From: Verrucomicrobiota bacterium
Lineage (GTDB): Bacteria > Verrucomicrobiota > Verrucomicrobiia > Verrucomicrobiales > Verrucomicrobiaceae
Assembly: GCA_026397715.1 (NCBI GenBank)
Contig: JAPLUN010000417.1
Coordinates: forward strand, 1 to 32,225
DNA length: 32,225 nucleotides
Direction of reading: 5' to 3'
The translations under genes were made by a program, and so were the position numbers. Positions 32,105 through 32,225 of the stretch are shown here, piece by piece. The notes under the pieces were generated by a model that made no database searches, had not been told where the DNA came from, and worked only from the letters and a program-made list of their open reading frames with translations. How positions within the stretch are numbered: the stretch's first letter is position 1; each line of letters starts with the position of its first letter.

Positions 32105-32225
32105 ATGATTGACGGGCGTCTTGCTATCGCCATCTCCATACTTGTGCTGATCAGTCTCCACCATCTGCTGTTTGTGCTTCTGCCCGTCGCTCTGGCGGTG
32201 CGCCTGTACGTCAAACCACGACAGG
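32105..32225 (+). CDS. Start of a membrane protein gene, cut by the right edge
   Basis: An ATG at 32105 opens a frame that runs to the end of the window (40 codons). The residues MIDGRLAIAISILVLISLHH and the next stretch are almost all hydrophobic, giving one or two membrane helices or a signal anchor. No family can be named from this much. It is divergent from the DUF1501 gene, with an 86-base gap that should hold both promoters. Confidence 0.45.
   Translation, partial: MIDGRLAIAISILVLISLHHLLFVLLPVALAVRLYVKPRQ

Noticed and set aside
1-32225. Mobile elements, prophage, CRISPR arrays and toxin-antitoxin pairs
   Set aside because: No transposase, integrase, phage structural gene, regularly spaced direct repeat array or small toxin pair was found on either strand.

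Overview
The window looks like the chromosome of a free-living, GC-rich member of the Planctomycetes-Verrucomicrobia-Chlamydiae group, most likely a verrucomicrobium of the Prosthecobacter type. This is inferred from gene content: paired DUF1549/DUF1553 and DUF1501 proteins with c-type heme motifs, a DUF1080 secreted sugar hydrolase, a Tat-exported Gfo/Idh/MocA oxidoreductase, a PEP-CTERM exoprotein and palindromic intergenic repeats. No phage, transposase, CRISPR array, rRNA or tRNA was seen. Gene density is high, no gap between genes exceeds 300 bases, and no gene is visibly broken apart from those cut by the window edges.

Left part (1-4654). The end of a MetE-like methyltransferase gene and a small heme lipoprotein gene run rightwards. 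Facing them is a six-gene leftward unit that reads as a bufferin-type metal-peptide system. In order it has a Cys-rich secreted precursor (BufA-like), the DUF692/MNIO oxidase (BufB), the DUF2063 partner (BufC), a DoxX membrane protein, an ECF sigma factor and a one-TM anti-sigma factor. The same two-box sequence (GCGGGAATAA, 15 bases, CTCC) lies upstream of both the precursor gene and the sigma gene. It is a strong candidate for the sigma factor's own promoter.

Middle part (4841-16336). This holds mpl (peptidoglycan recycling), an ankyrin-L,D-transpeptidase fusion and a trypsin-like protease with a PEP-CTERM tail. A leftward group glpK, GNAT protein, recG, unknown membrane-anchored protein and PIN-TRAM protein follows. 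Last is a small membrane-anchored protein that ends at a strong bidirectional terminator.

Catabolic part (16301-26576). An AraC-type regulator is divergent from a leftward run of seven genes that ends at that terminator. The run encodes a DUF1549/1553 cytochrome-like protein, DUF1501, a class C serine hydrolase, a carbohydrate-esterase-like hydrolase, a two-TM protein, a second paralogous esterase and DUF1080. The secreted Gfo/Idh/MocA protein next to it could supply the keto-sugar that DUF1080 enzymes cleave, which would make this a glycan or glycoside processing locus.

Right part (26639-32225). A threonine-dehydratase-like PLP enzyme is followed by a pair of inverted palindromic repeats. 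A leftward unit of DUF1501, a TlpA-like thioredoxin and a CocE/NonD S15 hydrolase comes next, and the start of a membrane protein gene runs off the right edge.
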